Positions 1 through 8,599 are shown, numbered from the stretch's first letter. The stretch: 64,000 nt of DNA from Paenibacillus_AR mesotrionivorans (GCF_046098205.1 NZ_JBJURJ010000001.1:186001-250000), one strand, 5' to 3'. A program made the numbers and translations. The notes: generated from the letters alone by a model not told the origin.

Positions 1-309
1 AGCTCCTCTGAGCAATTTTTGGAAAGCGATGACGCTTTCCACCGGACCCTCTTCCAATTAGGGGGACGGTTGTATCTATGGAACCTGCTGCAGCAGTCCA
101 ACGTCCATTATGCCCGTTACCGCAGGCTTCATCTGCTGAAGCAGGAAAAGCTCCAGGATATTCTCCAGGAACACCGGCGGATTTTGGAGGGACTTATTCA
201 GGGGGACGGTAAGCATCTTCCCGAGTTGATTGACCGCCATCTCCGGGAGGACATCAATTCCATGTTCCTGCAGGAGAATTTCCGGGAGTATCTGCAGCCG
301 GATGTGTAA
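1..309 (+). CDS. GntR-family transcriptional regulator, C-terminal part (5' truncated by window)
   Basis: The frame is open from the first base, so the gene starts upstream of the window. The roughly 100 visible residues match the end of an FCD ligand-binding domain of GntR regulators: a D-D-A-F-H-R motif, then a helix with L-W-N-L, then an E-H-R-R-I-L helix, and the typical D-R-H-L segment near the end. In this family the FCD domain binds a small organic acid or sugar acid through a metal held by Asp and His residues and controls an N-terminal winged helix. The DNA-binding part and the regulated genes lie outside the window. A hairpin follows the stop codon. Family assignment is good; the ligand is unknown. 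Confidence 0.75.
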   Translation, partial: SSSEQFLESDDAFHRTLFQLGGRLYLWNLLQQSNVHYARYRRLHLLKQEKLQDILQEHRRILEGLIQGDGKHLPELIDRHLREDINSMFLQENFREYLQPDV

Positions 310-335
310 TAAATACACAGTCTATAACTGCAACA

Positions 336-366
336 AAGCCGGCCCTGGCTAACCCAGGCCGGCTTA
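336..366. terminator. Bidirectional terminator between convergent genes
   Basis: A GC-rich inverted repeat (AGCCGGCC/GGCCGGCT with an inner CTGG/CCAG and one bulged C) sits between the GntR gene and the convergent metalloprotease gene. The T-run is weak on both sides. Confidence 0.6.
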
Positions 367-379
367 TTCCCTGTTAAGA

Positions 380-1141
380 CTAGTTCGTCTTTAGATATTT
401 CCCCTCCACAAATTCATACCAGCCCTTCTCAAAATCAGCCTCGTTTTTCCCCAATACAGCAGGCATATTCCCCGAGCTGGTAATCAGGTCGCGGACAGCA
501 CTCATTCCCCATGTGTCACGGATGTATTCTATGATAATATAACCGACATCATACACATTCGGTTCTTCTTGTGAGAGGTTTAGCTGCTTTAGAGTAGGAT
601 ATTTCCCTTTTACAAGGCTTTGAAGCTCTTGCGGATTTCGGAACTGACCTGCTTCATAAACGGCAATGCTCTCATAAAGCCAGCTTAATGAACCTGAGCT
701 TGTATATGAAGTAAGATTAAACGTAACGCAGTGAACAAATTCATGAACAGCCACTCCCAGCATGGTATCGTAAGTTTTTCCAGGACCAGGATGATTGGGT
801 GATACCATATGCAACTCATCCTTACCCGCCGTACCGACTACCCAATCAGGCGAATCAGGACGGTCAGTTCCCTTTCGATAGGCTGCAAGATCGGGATAAA
901 TCTTCACTTTGATTCTACGCATCTCCAGTGGCTTCAAATCCTCCACAATCCGGTCATAGTTCTCCTCCAGTTTATCCCGGAGCTGATGGATGCTGTCTTG
1001 ATCCGTTTTCGTATAATAAAATGTAAAATGTTCCGACTCCAGCGTATAAGGAAACGGATTTGGTTTAAACTGTATATATAGCAAAACTGCAATTACACAT
1101 GCTGCACCCAACAACGCTGCTTTTTGAAGCTTTTTGTTCAT
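380..1141 (-). CDS. Membrane-anchored zinc metalloprotease, peptidase MA-like (gluzincin)
   Basis: The protein has 253 residues. Residues about 8-25 form one hydrophobic N-terminal segment, a signal anchor, so the rest is probably outside the membrane. Around residue 135 there is an H-E-F-V-H zinc-binding motif, followed by a downstream W-L-Y-E-S-I-A segment whose Glu could be the third zinc ligand. This arrangement is characteristic of the peptidase MA-like family. The start is supported by AGGAGG four bases upstream of the ATG. The gene appears monocistronic and is divergent from the solute-binding lipoprotein gene. The substrate is unknown; a role in envelope protein turnover is only an inference. 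Confidence 0.7.
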   Translation of the reverse strand: MNKKLQKAALLGAACVIAVLLYIQFKPNPFPYTLESEHFTFYYTKTDQDSIHQLRDKLEENYDRIVEDLKPLEMRRIKVKIYPDLAAYRKGTDRPDSPDWVVGTAGKDELHMVSPNHPGPGKTYDTMLGVAVHEFVHCVTFNLTSYTSSGSLSWLYESIAVYEAGQFRNPQELQSLVKGKYPTLKQLNLSQEEPNVYDVGYIIIEYIRDTWGMSAVRDLITSSGNMPAVLGKNEADFEKGWYEFVEGKYLKTN

Positions 1142-1360
1142 AGCTCCTCCTGGTTCACCACCTATATGTATAATGTCGCTTCTTTATTTTGGCTGGTAAG
1201 GAATATTGTCCCTTGGTTTTTTCCGTATGTCAACCGCCATTTTATTATTACTTTTGGTCAAAAAGCTTGCTTTTCGGTCCTCCTTCGAAAGTCCCATCTT
1301 AAGAAATTTTTAAGAAATCAAAAAAGAGGAATTATATATAGAATGTCAAATATATATAAT

Positions 1361-1374
1361 TGCAAACGTTTACA
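1361..1374. promoter_or_regulatory. cre-like LacI/CcpA operator
   Basis: TGCAAACGTTTACA fits the catabolite-responsive element consensus TGWNANCGNTNWCA at all but one position. It lies 10 bases upstream of the ribosome site of the sugar-binding lipoprotein gene, where a bound CcpA or another LacI-family repressor would block expression. The AT-rich stretch just upstream contains candidate -10 sequences (TATAAT at 1355-1360 and 1376-1381) but no convincing -35. Confidence 0.5.
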
Positions 1375-1398
1375 GTATAATTTTGGGGAGGATTTTGT

Positions 1399-2910
1399 GT
1401 GAAGAATAAAAAGACAATTGCAATTACTCTGATGGCCCTGTCCATTGTGGCAGCAGGGTGCGGCAAAGGCTCCGACAGCAGCACCGGAAGCACCAGCTCT
1501 CCGGCTCCTACCGTGGATAACACTCCACTGAAGCTGACCATTATGGCGAACCTGTCCACACCTGAGGTTCCCTCCGATAAGCTGGAGAAACTGCTTGAGC
1601 AAAAGACAAACAGCGATATCACCTTCCAATGGGTTCCGGACGGCTCCTACGATGAGAAGTTCCAGGCAGCCTTGGCTACCGGCTCTCTTCCGCAAGCTGT
1701 TTATCTCAAGAACCAGTCTTCCTTCGTATTGCTGAGACAAACGCTGAAGGACGGCCAATTCTGGGAAATCGGGCCTTACTTGAAGGATTATCCGAACCTG
1801 AAGAACCTGAATTCTGAAGTATTGGAAAACACCAAGGTTATGGGCAAAATTTACTCCTTGTACCAAGAGCGCCCCATTGCCCGCCAAGGCATTATCTACC
1901 GCAAGGACTGGGCCGACAAGCTGGGCCTGGCTGAGCCGAAAACCACCGACGATATCTATAACATGCTGAAGAAGTTTAAGGAAGCCAATCTGGGCGGCGG
2001 CAAAACCATTCCGCTGGCAGACCGCAATGACCTGATCTACGGCTCCTTCAAAACCCTCTCCGCCTACTTCGGCACACCGAACGGCTGGGGTGTAGTAGAC
2101 GGCAAGCTGGTTCCGGAGTTCATGACCCAAGGCTACATGGATACCATGAACTTCATCAAAAAGCTCCGCACCGAAGGCCTGATCAACCAGGACTTCCCGG
2201 TTACCAGTAAGACAGACCAACAAAACCTGATGTACACTGGCGCATCCGGCATGTACGTAGGCTCCATGCAGGACGTTCAAACCCTGCAGCAAAAAACGGA
2301 AGCCAACAACAAAACAGCCGTTTATGACGTTGTTAACCAAATCACCAGCTCCACTCAAAAAACAGCCTCCACTTGGGGTATTCCGGGATACGGCACATTG
2401 GTTGTCTTCCCGAAATCCGCTGTTAAAACCGAAGCTGAGCTGAAGAAAATCCTGGCGTTCTATGACAAGTTCTTCAGCCCTGAGGTAGCCAACCTGCTGA
2501 AGTACGGCGTAGAAAATGAGCATTACAAGATGGTAGAAGGCAAGGTTCAACCGGTAACCGACGCCAAGCTGCTGGAAAAAGAGCAAAAGGCTTATCTGAC
2601 TGTAGCTCTTGCCGACACTACCAACATCCTGCCCACCTACTACAACCTGAAGACACAAGAAAAGGCTGTTCAACTCTCCAATGATGCTGTGAAATTCGCC
2701 GTTCAGAATCCGACCAACTCCTTGGATTCCAAAACCTACACCGAAAAGGGAGCTATCCTCCAAGACATTATTAAGGATGCTACCTACAAGTATATGGTTG
2801 GCGATATCGATGCAGCCGGCTTCCAAAAACTCGTTGACAAGTGGAAGAATGACGGCGGCAACAAAATCATTGAAGAATACAACGCCTCCTACAAAGAAGT
2901 CAAAAAATAA
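1399..2910 (+). CDS. ABC-type extracellular solute-binding lipoprotein (family 1, probably sugar)
   Basis: The 503-residue protein starts at GTG, with GGGGAGG seven bases upstream. The N-terminus is a lipoprotein signal peptide with a lipobox ending A-A-G-C, so the mature protein is lipid-anchored on the outer face of the membrane. The rest is a two-lobed family-1 binding protein of the LipO type common in Paenibacillus, with L-T-I-M-A-N-L at the start of the mature domain. It normally delivers an oligosaccharide to permeases of the LplB/YtcP type, but no permease or ATPase is adjacent, so it is an orphan that must share a transporter. A cre-like site and a strong terminator frame it as a single transcript. 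The ligand cannot be told from sequence. Confidence 0.8.
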   Translation: MKNKKTIAITLMALSIVAAGCGKGSDSSTGSTSSPAPTVDNTPLKLTIMANLSTPEVPSDKLEKLLEQKTNSDITFQWVPDGSYDEKFQAALATGSLPQAVYLKNQSSFVLLRQTLKDGQFWEIGPYLKDYPNLKNLNSEVLENTKVMGKIYSLYQERPIARQGIIYRKDWADKLGLAEPKTTDDIYNMLKKFKEANLGGGKTIPLADRNDLIYGSFKTLSAYFGTPNGWGVVDGKLVPEFMTQGYMDTMNFIKKLRTEGLINQDFPVTSKTDQQNLMYTGASGMYVGSMQDVQTLQQKTEANNKTAVYDVVNQITSSTQKTASTWGIPGYGTLVVFPKSAVKTEAELKKILAFYDKFFSPEVANLLKYGVENEHYKMVEGKVQPVTDAKLLEKEQKAYLTVALADTTNILPTYYNLKTQEKAVQLSNDAVKFAVQNPTNSLDSKTYTEKGAILQDIIKDATYKYMVGDIDAAGFQKLVDKWKNDGGNKIIEEYNASYKEVKK

Positions 2911-2929
2911 GCTTTAATTTCATACAGGA

Positions 2930-2973
2930 AAAATCCCCGCTGCCTTGAACAACTAGGCTACGGGGATTTTTTA
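2930..2973. terminator. Bidirectional terminator
   Basis: An inverted repeat AAAATCCCCG ... CGGGGATTTTTT, with an inner GCCT/AGGC pair, lies 20 bases after the lipoprotein stop. It has T-runs on both strands, so it can also end a transcript arriving on the minus strand from the gene-free region to the right. Confidence 0.8.
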
Positions 2974-3407
2974 CTTAACAAACTATTCAATTTGAATCTT
3001 TCCTCCAGCAACAATCCACGGCCTTGACATGGTAATTGTTTTCATTTGGTCTTGCGTTCCCGCGTACCCGGCGATCACGAGCAACGTTGTCACGAGCCGT
3101 TACTCCAGGCGTGTCTCACCGTATCCGTACGCTTCGCTTACCCTTTCCATCGGAATCGCCCTCTTTCCTCGCAAGAACTTCCTTGCATTGAGAATAGGAT
3201 TGCATTATCCATGGGAAGTTGGTTTCCCGCATACCTCAGTCTGTTCCCCAAAACGGTGTCACTTCCGTCTTGCCGGTTCCAGCTGAAATCCGGTATGCAT
3301 CGCTTACCTAGATCATCGGGGCTCTCTCCTCTCCAGATTCGATTGCTCCTCCAAGAAGGTGAGCGGATCACCTTAGGCCTGTCCTCCAACTGGGTGCCTT
3401 CGGTGTA
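2930..3407 (-). ncRNA. Candidate large structured noncoding RNA, unidentified
   Basis: This stretch of about 480 bases has no convincing protein frame. Short ORFs exist on both strands but lack ribosome sites and family features. Read on the minus strand it is purine-rich and full of local hairpins: a perfect 7-bp stem (3356-3374), a CCGG stem with an AGCT loop (3273-3293), GGGAA/TTCCC (3213-3228), and GCAAG/CTTGC (3171-3186). A TATAAT lies just upstream and a bidirectional terminator lies at the far end, which together would define a transcript of RNA size. It does not show the signature motifs of RNase P RNA, tmRNA, 6S RNA, T-box or common riboswitches. It could be a member of a known large RNA class such as OLE, or a decayed mobile intron. 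Confidence 0.45.
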
Positions 3408-3412
3408 CTTTG

Positions 3413-3441
3413 ATTATAACCGAATTTACAGAATATTAAAA
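3413..3441 (-). promoter_or_regulatory. Putative sigma-A promoter of the candidate ncRNA
   Basis: A perfect TATAAT is found at 3413-3418 on the minus strand in an AT-rich stretch. A poor -35 (TTTTAA) lies 17 bases upstream. It would start the transcript near position 3406. Confidence 0.35.
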
Positions 3442-3530
3442 ATTCTAAAAATTCCAACTATTTAGCGTTAGGAGAAATTAACTCTATCATTCTCCCCTAT
3501 TCTACCATTGTCTAAAAATTCCTCCGGATT

Positions 3531-4103
3531 TCAAAAAATACGGATATATTGCTTCTCCTGCGGCTGCAGTCCCTCCTCCCATACGAAAGAAGCCAGATAC
3601 ACATCCCGGTCAAGCTTGTTTGCCCGCGGCCAGTCCTCTTCCCCTGCCCAGCAGGTATAAAATTCGAAGTATTCTCCGGAAACAGTATGCTCTTGAAGCA
3701 GCTCCCCCAATAACCGGCAGCACTTCCTTGCGGGCAAGAAATTCACTGCCAATTCCTCCGGCACATTCGCAGGAATCTCAAAACCTCCCCCATCCGCCGT
3801 AATCTGATAAACATAGGGCTGCTTAAAATGATAGCGGACTGCTTCTCGGTAAGTATCCAGCTCCTGAACCATAATCCCGGCTGCATCCTCCTCCGTTTCG
3901 AATACCATAACAAGCTTGTCATTCAAATGGGACAGGTCCACAATGTCCCCAATGGGGATCCTCCCCGATTGCCTTAATTCCTCCTGTTTAAGCTGATGCT
4001 CAGGCGAAGCAACCACTTCTCTGTATGGCTTCATCGTAAAAGCAAGGCCTCTTTCCCCACAGGGGAGAGGCACGGGGGATGCAAGATAATAAAAGCGGCT
4101 CAT
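3531..4103 (-). CDS. Hypothetical protein (Paenibacillus-type, unknown function)
   Basis: The 190-residue protein is soluble, with no signal peptide or membrane segment. I do not recognise a domain. Features are an M-S-R-F-Y-Y-L-A-S-P N-terminus, two central Cys in A-R-K-C-C-R, one Cys in Y-T-C-W-A, and an acidic C-terminal third ending I-R-I-F. An in-frame ATG exists five codons upstream, but GGAGGG lies five bases before the ATG chosen here, which decides the start. It is transcribed alone on the minus strand. Codon use and the ribosome site support a real gene. Confidence 0.65.
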   Translation of the reverse strand: MSRFYYLASPVPLPCGERGLAFTMKPYREVVASPEHQLKQEELRQSGRIPIGDIVDLSHLNDKLVMVFETEEDAAGIMVQELDTYREAVRYHFKQPYVYQITADGGGFEIPANVPEELAVNFLPARKCCRLLGELLQEHTVSGEYFEFYTCWAGEEDWPRANKLDRDVYLASFVWEEGLQPQEKQYIRIF

Positions 4104-4249
4104 AAGTCCCTCCACCATTCATTTTTTCAATTTTTTGGCACAGTGATTATACCATAACCCCTCCATGTTACAAAGGAACGCAGAATCGGTTAATGGAGTG
4201 CATAGGCGGCTTTTTGCCGTCCTTCATTTTTTCACATGGAGGGATGGAT

Positions 4250-4927
4250 ATGGAATATCTTCAGATCCTCACCAAGCTGGCCGCGGGCTTTCTTGGTCTT
4301 TGGGCTATGACCCGCATTCTCGGCAAAAAGGAAATGTCCGCCCTTACTCCCTTCGATTTTGTATCCGCCGTCATATTGGGAGATTTGGTGGGCGACACCA
4401 TCTATGATGAAAGCAAGAGTATTCTGCAGCTAATTGTAGCTCTTGCCGGATGGACCATCCTGTCCATTGCCTTCGATAAACTGACCCAATATGTCAAAGC
4501 AATCAGAAAACCGTTGGAAGGAAAACCCGACCTGTTAATTTGCGACGGGAAAATCGACGTGAAGGAGCTGTACCGCAACAATCTGGACTTTGACCAGCTG
4601 CGAACCATGCTCCGCAGCAAGGATATCTTCGCTGTAAGCGAGGTGGCTTATGCGATCTATGAAACCAACGGGACTTTAAGCGTGATGCGCAAATCTGCTT
4701 ATGAAACCGTAACACGGAAGGACTTGAAGCTGTCTGAGGAGCAGGCGGTACTGCCGCGGGGACTGATCGAAAACGGGAAGATTTGCAATGAGGAGATGGA
4801 AGCGGCAGGTCTTCAAGAGGACTGGCTCCATAGGGAGTTAGAAAAGCAGGGTGTAAAAGACGCCAAGGTGGTTGCTTATGCTGAATTGACACCGGATGGG
4901 GAGCTTCATGTCCTGAAGCGGCTATAG
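4250..4927 (+). CDS. DUF421 (YetF/YcaP family) membrane protein
   Basis: The 225-residue protein carries three N-terminal hydrophobic segments (about residues 5-22, 35-55 and 60-78), with the family motif M-T-R-I-L-G-K-K-E-M-S between the first two. A cytosolic domain follows, beginning G-K-P-D-L-L-I-C-D-G-K. Bacillus spores contain related proteins, and family members often occur in several copies per genome; their biochemical role is unsettled. The longer frame opens 57 bases upstream, but GGAGGG at 4238-4243 fits the ATG chosen here best (6-base spacing). No partner gene is adjacent. Family assignment is confident. Confidence 0.8.
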   Translation: MEYLQILTKLAAGFLGLWAMTRILGKKEMSALTPFDFVSAVILGDLVGDTIYDESKSILQLIVALAGWTILSIAFDKLTQYVKAIRKPLEGKPDLLICDGKIDVKELYRNNLDFDQLRTMLRSKDIFAVSEVAYAIYETNGTLSVMRKSAYETVTRKDLKLSEEQAVLPRGLIENGKICNEEMEAAGLQEDWLHRELEKQGVKDAKVVAYAELTPDGELHVLKRL

Positions 4928-5019
4928 CACGGGGACCTACATATTTTCCACACAATTTATTATTACAATATAAAGCGTCCAATAAGAAAATCATTACACA
5001 GTTTGCGAAAGGAGATTTT

Positions 5020-6204
5020 ATGTCCAGATCCCCTATGTGGCTGGCCGGAGTTTTGGTGCTTTCTCTGGCTGCTGCCGGTTGTACATCCAGAATCGTCGAG
5101 CCTGATGCTGCAATCCCCCCTGTTTCTCCTGTCTCCATGCCGTATACTGCTACTAAGAATACAACCCGCATCAATACCAGTGACCCGGCAGCCGCCTCTG
5201 TGCTGGTTTCCCAAACCTTATGGACCGGTTATGGCCAGGATAACCGGCCCAACGGGGCCGTGCTGGTACAGGCAGGAGATTGGCCCGTTGCCGCAGCAAG
5301 CGCCAGCCTGATCCATTTTCCCATGAATGGACCTGTTCTATTTACGGAGCCAGGCAGTTTATCCGAGAAAACCGCAGCAGAGCTGAAACGGCTGGCCGGT
5401 ATTGCCCGTGACTCCAAAAGTTTTACTGTTGTACTGGCAGGTAAATGGGATGCCGCCCTGGTAGACCAAGTCAAAAAGGAGGTCCCCTCCAAAATCGTAA
5501 CCCTGGAAGCTGAAAGCCCGGCAGGCTTTGCCAAGGCGGTGGACATCTATTACTCCAAAGAATCCGGTCAAAGGCCTGAGAATGTTCTGATCGGTTCGCT
5601 GGACAGCCCCTCCTATACCGTTCCCGCTGTAAACTGGATAGCCCATATGGCTGCTCCGTTACTGTACACGGGCAAGGACAAGCTGCCTGCTGAAACTGTG
5701 GAGGCTCTGAAGCTGAGGAACGGAACCGCGCGGATCTATCTTCTGGGACCGGAAGCAGTCATTTCCTCCACTGTGGAGAAGGAGCTCCGGGCTTTCGGAC
5801 AGGTGGTCCGGATCGGTGCGGACAGCAAAAACAGCGCCGCCTTTTCCGTTGCCTTCGCTTCCTTCCGGGATGATGCCGGAGGCTTCGGATGGGATTTGAA
5901 CTCAGCGGGGAGGAACGTGTCAGTGGTGCCGGATGAAGCCTATGACCTGGCAGTAGCCGCCGCCCCCTTCTCCCACTTGGGCAAACATGCCCCTATGCTG
6001 TGGTCCCAATCCGGCCGATTGCCAACGGAAACAGCCGATCTTCTGCACAGCATCAAGCCCGTATACAAAACCACTCCCGCCGCAGGACCGTTTAACCATG
6101 CTTGGCTGACAGGATCGGAGGATGCATTGTCCCGGACTATTCAGGAGCAGGTGGACGATCTGCTGGAGATTGTGTCCGCCTCCGGCGGGGAGCATAAGCA
6201 TTAA
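5020..6204 (+). CDS. Secreted lipoprotein, possibly related to cell-wall-binding repeat 2 proteins
   Basis: The protein has 394 residues. A lipoprotein signal peptide ends A-A-A-G-C, so the protein is anchored outside the membrane. The mature part has repeated segments with the layout of the cell-wall-binding repeat 2 family: A-V-L-V-Q-A-G-D-W followed by an A-A-S-A-S segment, and R-I-Y-L-L-G-P-E-A-V-I with a G-x-V-x-R-I end. The C-terminus is His-rich (G-G-E-H-K-H). The ribosome site AAGGAG is seven bases from the ATG. It is monocistronic and ends at a strong terminator. Such proteins are thought to bind the wall non-covalently. The family link rests on pattern reading and is moderate. Confidence 0.55.
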   Translation: MSRSPMWLAGVLVLSLAAAGCTSRIVEPDAAIPPVSPVSMPYTATKNTTRINTSDPAAASVLVSQTLWTGYGQDNRPNGAVLVQAGDWPVAAASASLIHFPMNGPVLFTEPGSLSEKTAAELKRLAGIARDSKSFTVVLAGKWDAALVDQVKKEVPSKIVTLEAESPAGFAKAVDIYYSKESGQRPENVLIGSLDSPSYTVPAVNWIAHMAAPLLYTGKDKLPAETVEALKLRNGTARIYLLGPEAVISSTVEKELRAFGQVVRIGADSKNSAAFSVAFASFRDDAGGFGWDLNSAGRNVSVVPDEAYDLAVAAAPFSHLGKHAPMLWSQSGRLPTETADLLHSIKPVYKTTPAAGPFNHAWLTGSEDALSRTIQEQVDDLLEIVSASGGEHKH

Positions 6205-6218
6205 CCGCTTCATAATGA

Positions 6219-6246
6219 AAGCCCGCTGCTACCGGCAGCGGGCTTA
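6219..6246. terminator. Bidirectional terminator
   Basis: A perfect stem AAGCCCGCTGC ... GCAGCGGGCTT lies between the lipoprotein gene and the convergent hypothetical gene. Confidence 0.75.
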
Positions 6247-6248
6247 TA

Positions 6249-6779
6249 TCATGTAGGGCTGCTCAAGGGGATAAACCGCCTGCTGAATAATTCCAGCTCG
6301 GCAAACGGAACCATATAAAGCATAAGCCCGTCTCTCTCCTCCATCACGGCTCCCGGCAGCGAGGAGAAGCGGGTGATAAGCCGCTTGAAGCTTTTGTGCC
6401 GCTCGGATACCCAAAACTGGATGGTGGTCACCTCCGGGTTGCCTGCGCGGATTTCCTTCAGAAGCGCCCGCAACCCCCGCATAAACATCATGGGCGTCCG
6501 GTATTCCCGAAGCAGATAGACCACCTCGATCTGGCAGATTTCCCGGTCCTTATAGTCCTTGGCTGAGGTCCCATACACAAATCCGGCGGTCCCTACCACC
6601 GTATAGGGCTCCTCCAGATAAGCCAGCATGGCTTTCCCCATGGTCAGCGGGCTGGCAAAAAAATTAAGCATCATGGCATAGGAATAAGGCAAATTCAGCT
6701 CATCATAATTGCGGCTCAGGAACTTCACATAGGCATCAAAATCCTTGTCCAGCTGGCATAATTGAAATTGGACCGCCAT
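6249..6779 (-). CDS. Hypothetical protein, possible acyltransferase-like fold
   Basis: The 176-residue soluble protein has no signal peptide. The layout loosely resembles a GNAT domain: a V-G-T-A-G-F-V-Y-G strand in the middle, then E-V-V-Y-L-L-R-E-Y-R-T and a helix M-R-G-L-R-A-L-L-K. The canonical acetyl-CoA loop Q/R-x-x-G-x-G/A is not clearly present, so this is only a suggestion. A GTG three codons earlier is possible, but GAGAGGAG lies eight bases before the ATG chosen here. It faces the lipoprotein gene across a shared terminator and is divergent from the ACT-domain gene. Confidence 0.6.
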   Translation of the reverse strand: MAVQFQLCQLDKDFDAYVKFLSRNYDELNLPYSYAMMLNFFASPLTMGKAMLAYLEEPYTVVGTAGFVYGTSAKDYKDREICQIEVVYLLREYRTPMMFMRGLRALLKEIRAGNPEVTTIQFWVSERHKSFKRLITRFSSLPGAVMEERDGLMLYMVPFAELELFSRRFIPLSSPT

Positions 6780-6931
6780 TATCCCCACTCCTCTCTTTTA
6801 CCGGAATACAGATTTTCATTCAGATTGACAAAAAACATTTTGTTGCTCCCGGCGCCGGGATTTGACATAATAATTGAAATCGGCTCTTTGCCATCGAACG
6901 GATAAGAGCGAATATTGAGGAGGCTGTACGC

Positions 6932-7201
6932 ATGAAAGGCATTATTACCGTACTGGGAAAAGACAAGGTTGGCATTATTGCCAAGGTCTGCACGTACCTG
7001 GCTGAGCACAACGTCAATATTCTGGACATCTCCCAGACGATTATCCAAGGCTACTTCAACATGATGATGATTGTGGACATTTCCGAACCCACCAAATCCT
7101 TCGAAATGCTGGTTGAGGATCTTCAGGATGTGGGCCGCACCCTGGGTGTGGAGATCAAGCTGCAGCACGAGGACATTTTCAATATCATGCACCGCATCTA
7201 A
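6932..7201 (+). CDS. ACT-domain protein, UPF0237 family
   Basis: The 89-residue protein is a single ACT domain with G-K-D-K-V-G-I-I-A-K in the first loop, N-V-N-I-L-D-I-S-Q as the second strand, and F-N-M-M-M-I-V-D as the third. Its length matches the family. ACT domains bind amino acids or other small ligands as dimers. It is 23 bases upstream of a DUF711 gene and surely co-transcribed; this pair is conserved in many bacteria, so the ACT protein probably acts as the regulatory partner of DUF711. GAGGAGG precedes the start. Confidence 0.85.
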   Translation: MKGIITVLGKDKVGIIAKVCTYLAEHNVNILDISQTIIQGYFNMMMIVDISEPTKSFEMLVEDLQDVGRTLGVEIKLQHEDIFNIMHRI

Positions 7202-7224
7202 CATTCTAATTTAGGAGGACTCCT

Positions 7225-8583
7225 ATGATCTCCCTGGTGGAAGTGCAGGAAACCAACAAGATGATCCGCGAAATGAACCTGGATGTGCGCACCATCACCA
7301 TGGGCATCAGCCTGCTGGACTGCGCGCATGCGGACTTGAAGATTTTTAACCAGAATGTATATGATAAAATCACCCGCACCGCCGAGCATCTGGTCAAAAC
7401 CGGCGAAGACCTGGAGCGCCAATTCGGCGTGCCCATCGTCAACAAACGGATATCCGTTACCCCCATTGCCATCGCTGCCGGCGGTCTGCATACGGACACC
7501 TTCGTGCCGGTTGCGGAAACCCTGGACCGTGCCGCCAAGGAAGTGGGCGTGAATTTCATCGGAGGCTTCTCCGCTCTTGTGCAGAAGGGCTTTACCAAAG
7601 GCGACCGGATTCTCATTGACAGCATTCCCGAGGCCCTCCGCGTCACCGACCGGGTCTGCTCCTCTGTAAATGTAGGCTCCTCCCGCAGCGGCATCAACAT
7701 GGACGCCGTCAAGCTGATGGGCGATATTATCCTGCGGACTGCTGAATTGACCAAGGACCGCGATTCCATCGGCTGCGCCAAGCTTGTGGTATTCTGTAAT
7801 TCCGTGGACGATAATCCCTTTATGGCCGGAGCCTTCCATGGCATTGGAGAACGGGAATCCGTCATCAATGTGGGCGTCAGCGGCCCCGGCGTAGTGAAAC
7901 GTGCGTTGGAGGAAGTCAAAGGCCAGGATTTCGAAACTCTGTGCGAGACTATTAAACGGACCGCCTTCAAGGTGACCCGGGTCGGCCAGCTGGTGGCCCA
8001 GGAAGCCTCCAAGCGTCTTGGCGTTCCCTTCGGGATTATCGACCTGTCCCTGGCCCCCACTCCGGAAATCGGCGACTCCATCGCCGAGATCTTCCAGGTG
8101 ATGGGCTTGGAGGAGGCCGGCGCACCCGGTACAACGGCAGCCTTGGCCATTCTGAACGACAACGTGAAAAAAGGCGGCGTAATGGCCTCTTCTTATGTAG
8201 GCGGGTTAAGCGGCGCATTTATACCGGTCAGCGAGGACCATGGCATGATCCAGGCGGTGCAGAAGGGCGCGCTAACCCTGGAGAAGCTGGAAGCCATGAC
8301 CTGCGTCTGCTCCGTTGGCCTCGATATGATCGCCATTCCCGGCAGCACCAGCAAGGAAACCATCTCCGGCATCATTGCCGATGAATCGGCAATCGGCATG
8401 GTGAACAACAAAACCACAGCTGTCCGGCTAATCCCCGTGATCGGCAAGGAAGTAGGCGAAATGGTGGAATTCGGCGGCCTGCTGGGGTATGCCCCCGTTA
8501 TGCCGGTAAACAGCTTCTCCTGCGCTGCCTTCATCAACCGGGGCGGCCGGATTCCCGCTCCTATCCACAGCTTCAAGAATTAA
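7225..8583 (+). CDS. DUF711 / UPF0210 family protein (PFL-like)
   Basis: The 452-residue protein matches UPF0210 in full length and shows its conserved blocks: N-L-D-V-R-T-I-T-M-G-I-S-L near the start, G-G-F-S-A-L-V-Q-K-G, D-L-S-L-A-P-T-P in the middle, and I-P-A-P-I-H-S at the C-terminus. The fold is related to glycyl-radical (pyruvate formate-lyase-like) proteins, but I see no glycyl-radical loop motif, and the reaction is unknown. It follows the ACT-domain gene with an AGGAGG ribosome site and is closed by a terminator, so the two form a complete operon. It is cytosolic. Confidence 0.85.
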   Translation: MISLVEVQETNKMIREMNLDVRTITMGISLLDCAHADLKIFNQNVYDKITRTAEHLVKTGEDLERQFGVPIVNKRISVTPIAIAAGGLHTDTFVPVAETLDRAAKEVGVNFIGGFSALVQKGFTKGDRILIDSIPEALRVTDRVCSSVNVGSSRSGINMDAVKLMGDIILRTAELTKDRDSIGCAKLVVFCNSVDDNPFMAGAFHGIGERESVINVGVSGPGVVKRALEEVKGQDFETLCETIKRTAFKVTRVGQLVAQEASKRLGVPFGIIDLSLAPTPEIGDSIAEIFQVMGLEEAGAPGTTAALAILNDNVKKGGVMASSYVGGLSGAFIPVSEDHGMIQAVQKGALTLEKLEAMTCVCSVGLDMIAIPGSTSKETISGIIADESAIGMVNNKTTAVRLIPVIGKEVGEMVEFGGLLGYAPVMPVNSFSCAAFINRGGRIPAPIHSFKN

Positions 8584-8599
8584 TAAGCAATCTCCAAAT

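Noticed and set aside
1318..2826. A 502-codon frame antisense to the solute-binding lipoprotein
   Set aside because: It is the mirror of a real gene with family motifs, has no ribosome site and no recognisable domain.
3029..3465. Short frames on both strands (85, 139 and 83 codons) as possible genes
   Set aside because: No ribosome site, no recognised domain, and codon choice unlike neighbours; the stretch fits a structured RNA better.
6862..6890. Sigma-A promoter before the ACT-domain gene (TTGACA)
   Set aside because: A perfect -35 is present but no acceptable -10 follows at 16-18 bases.
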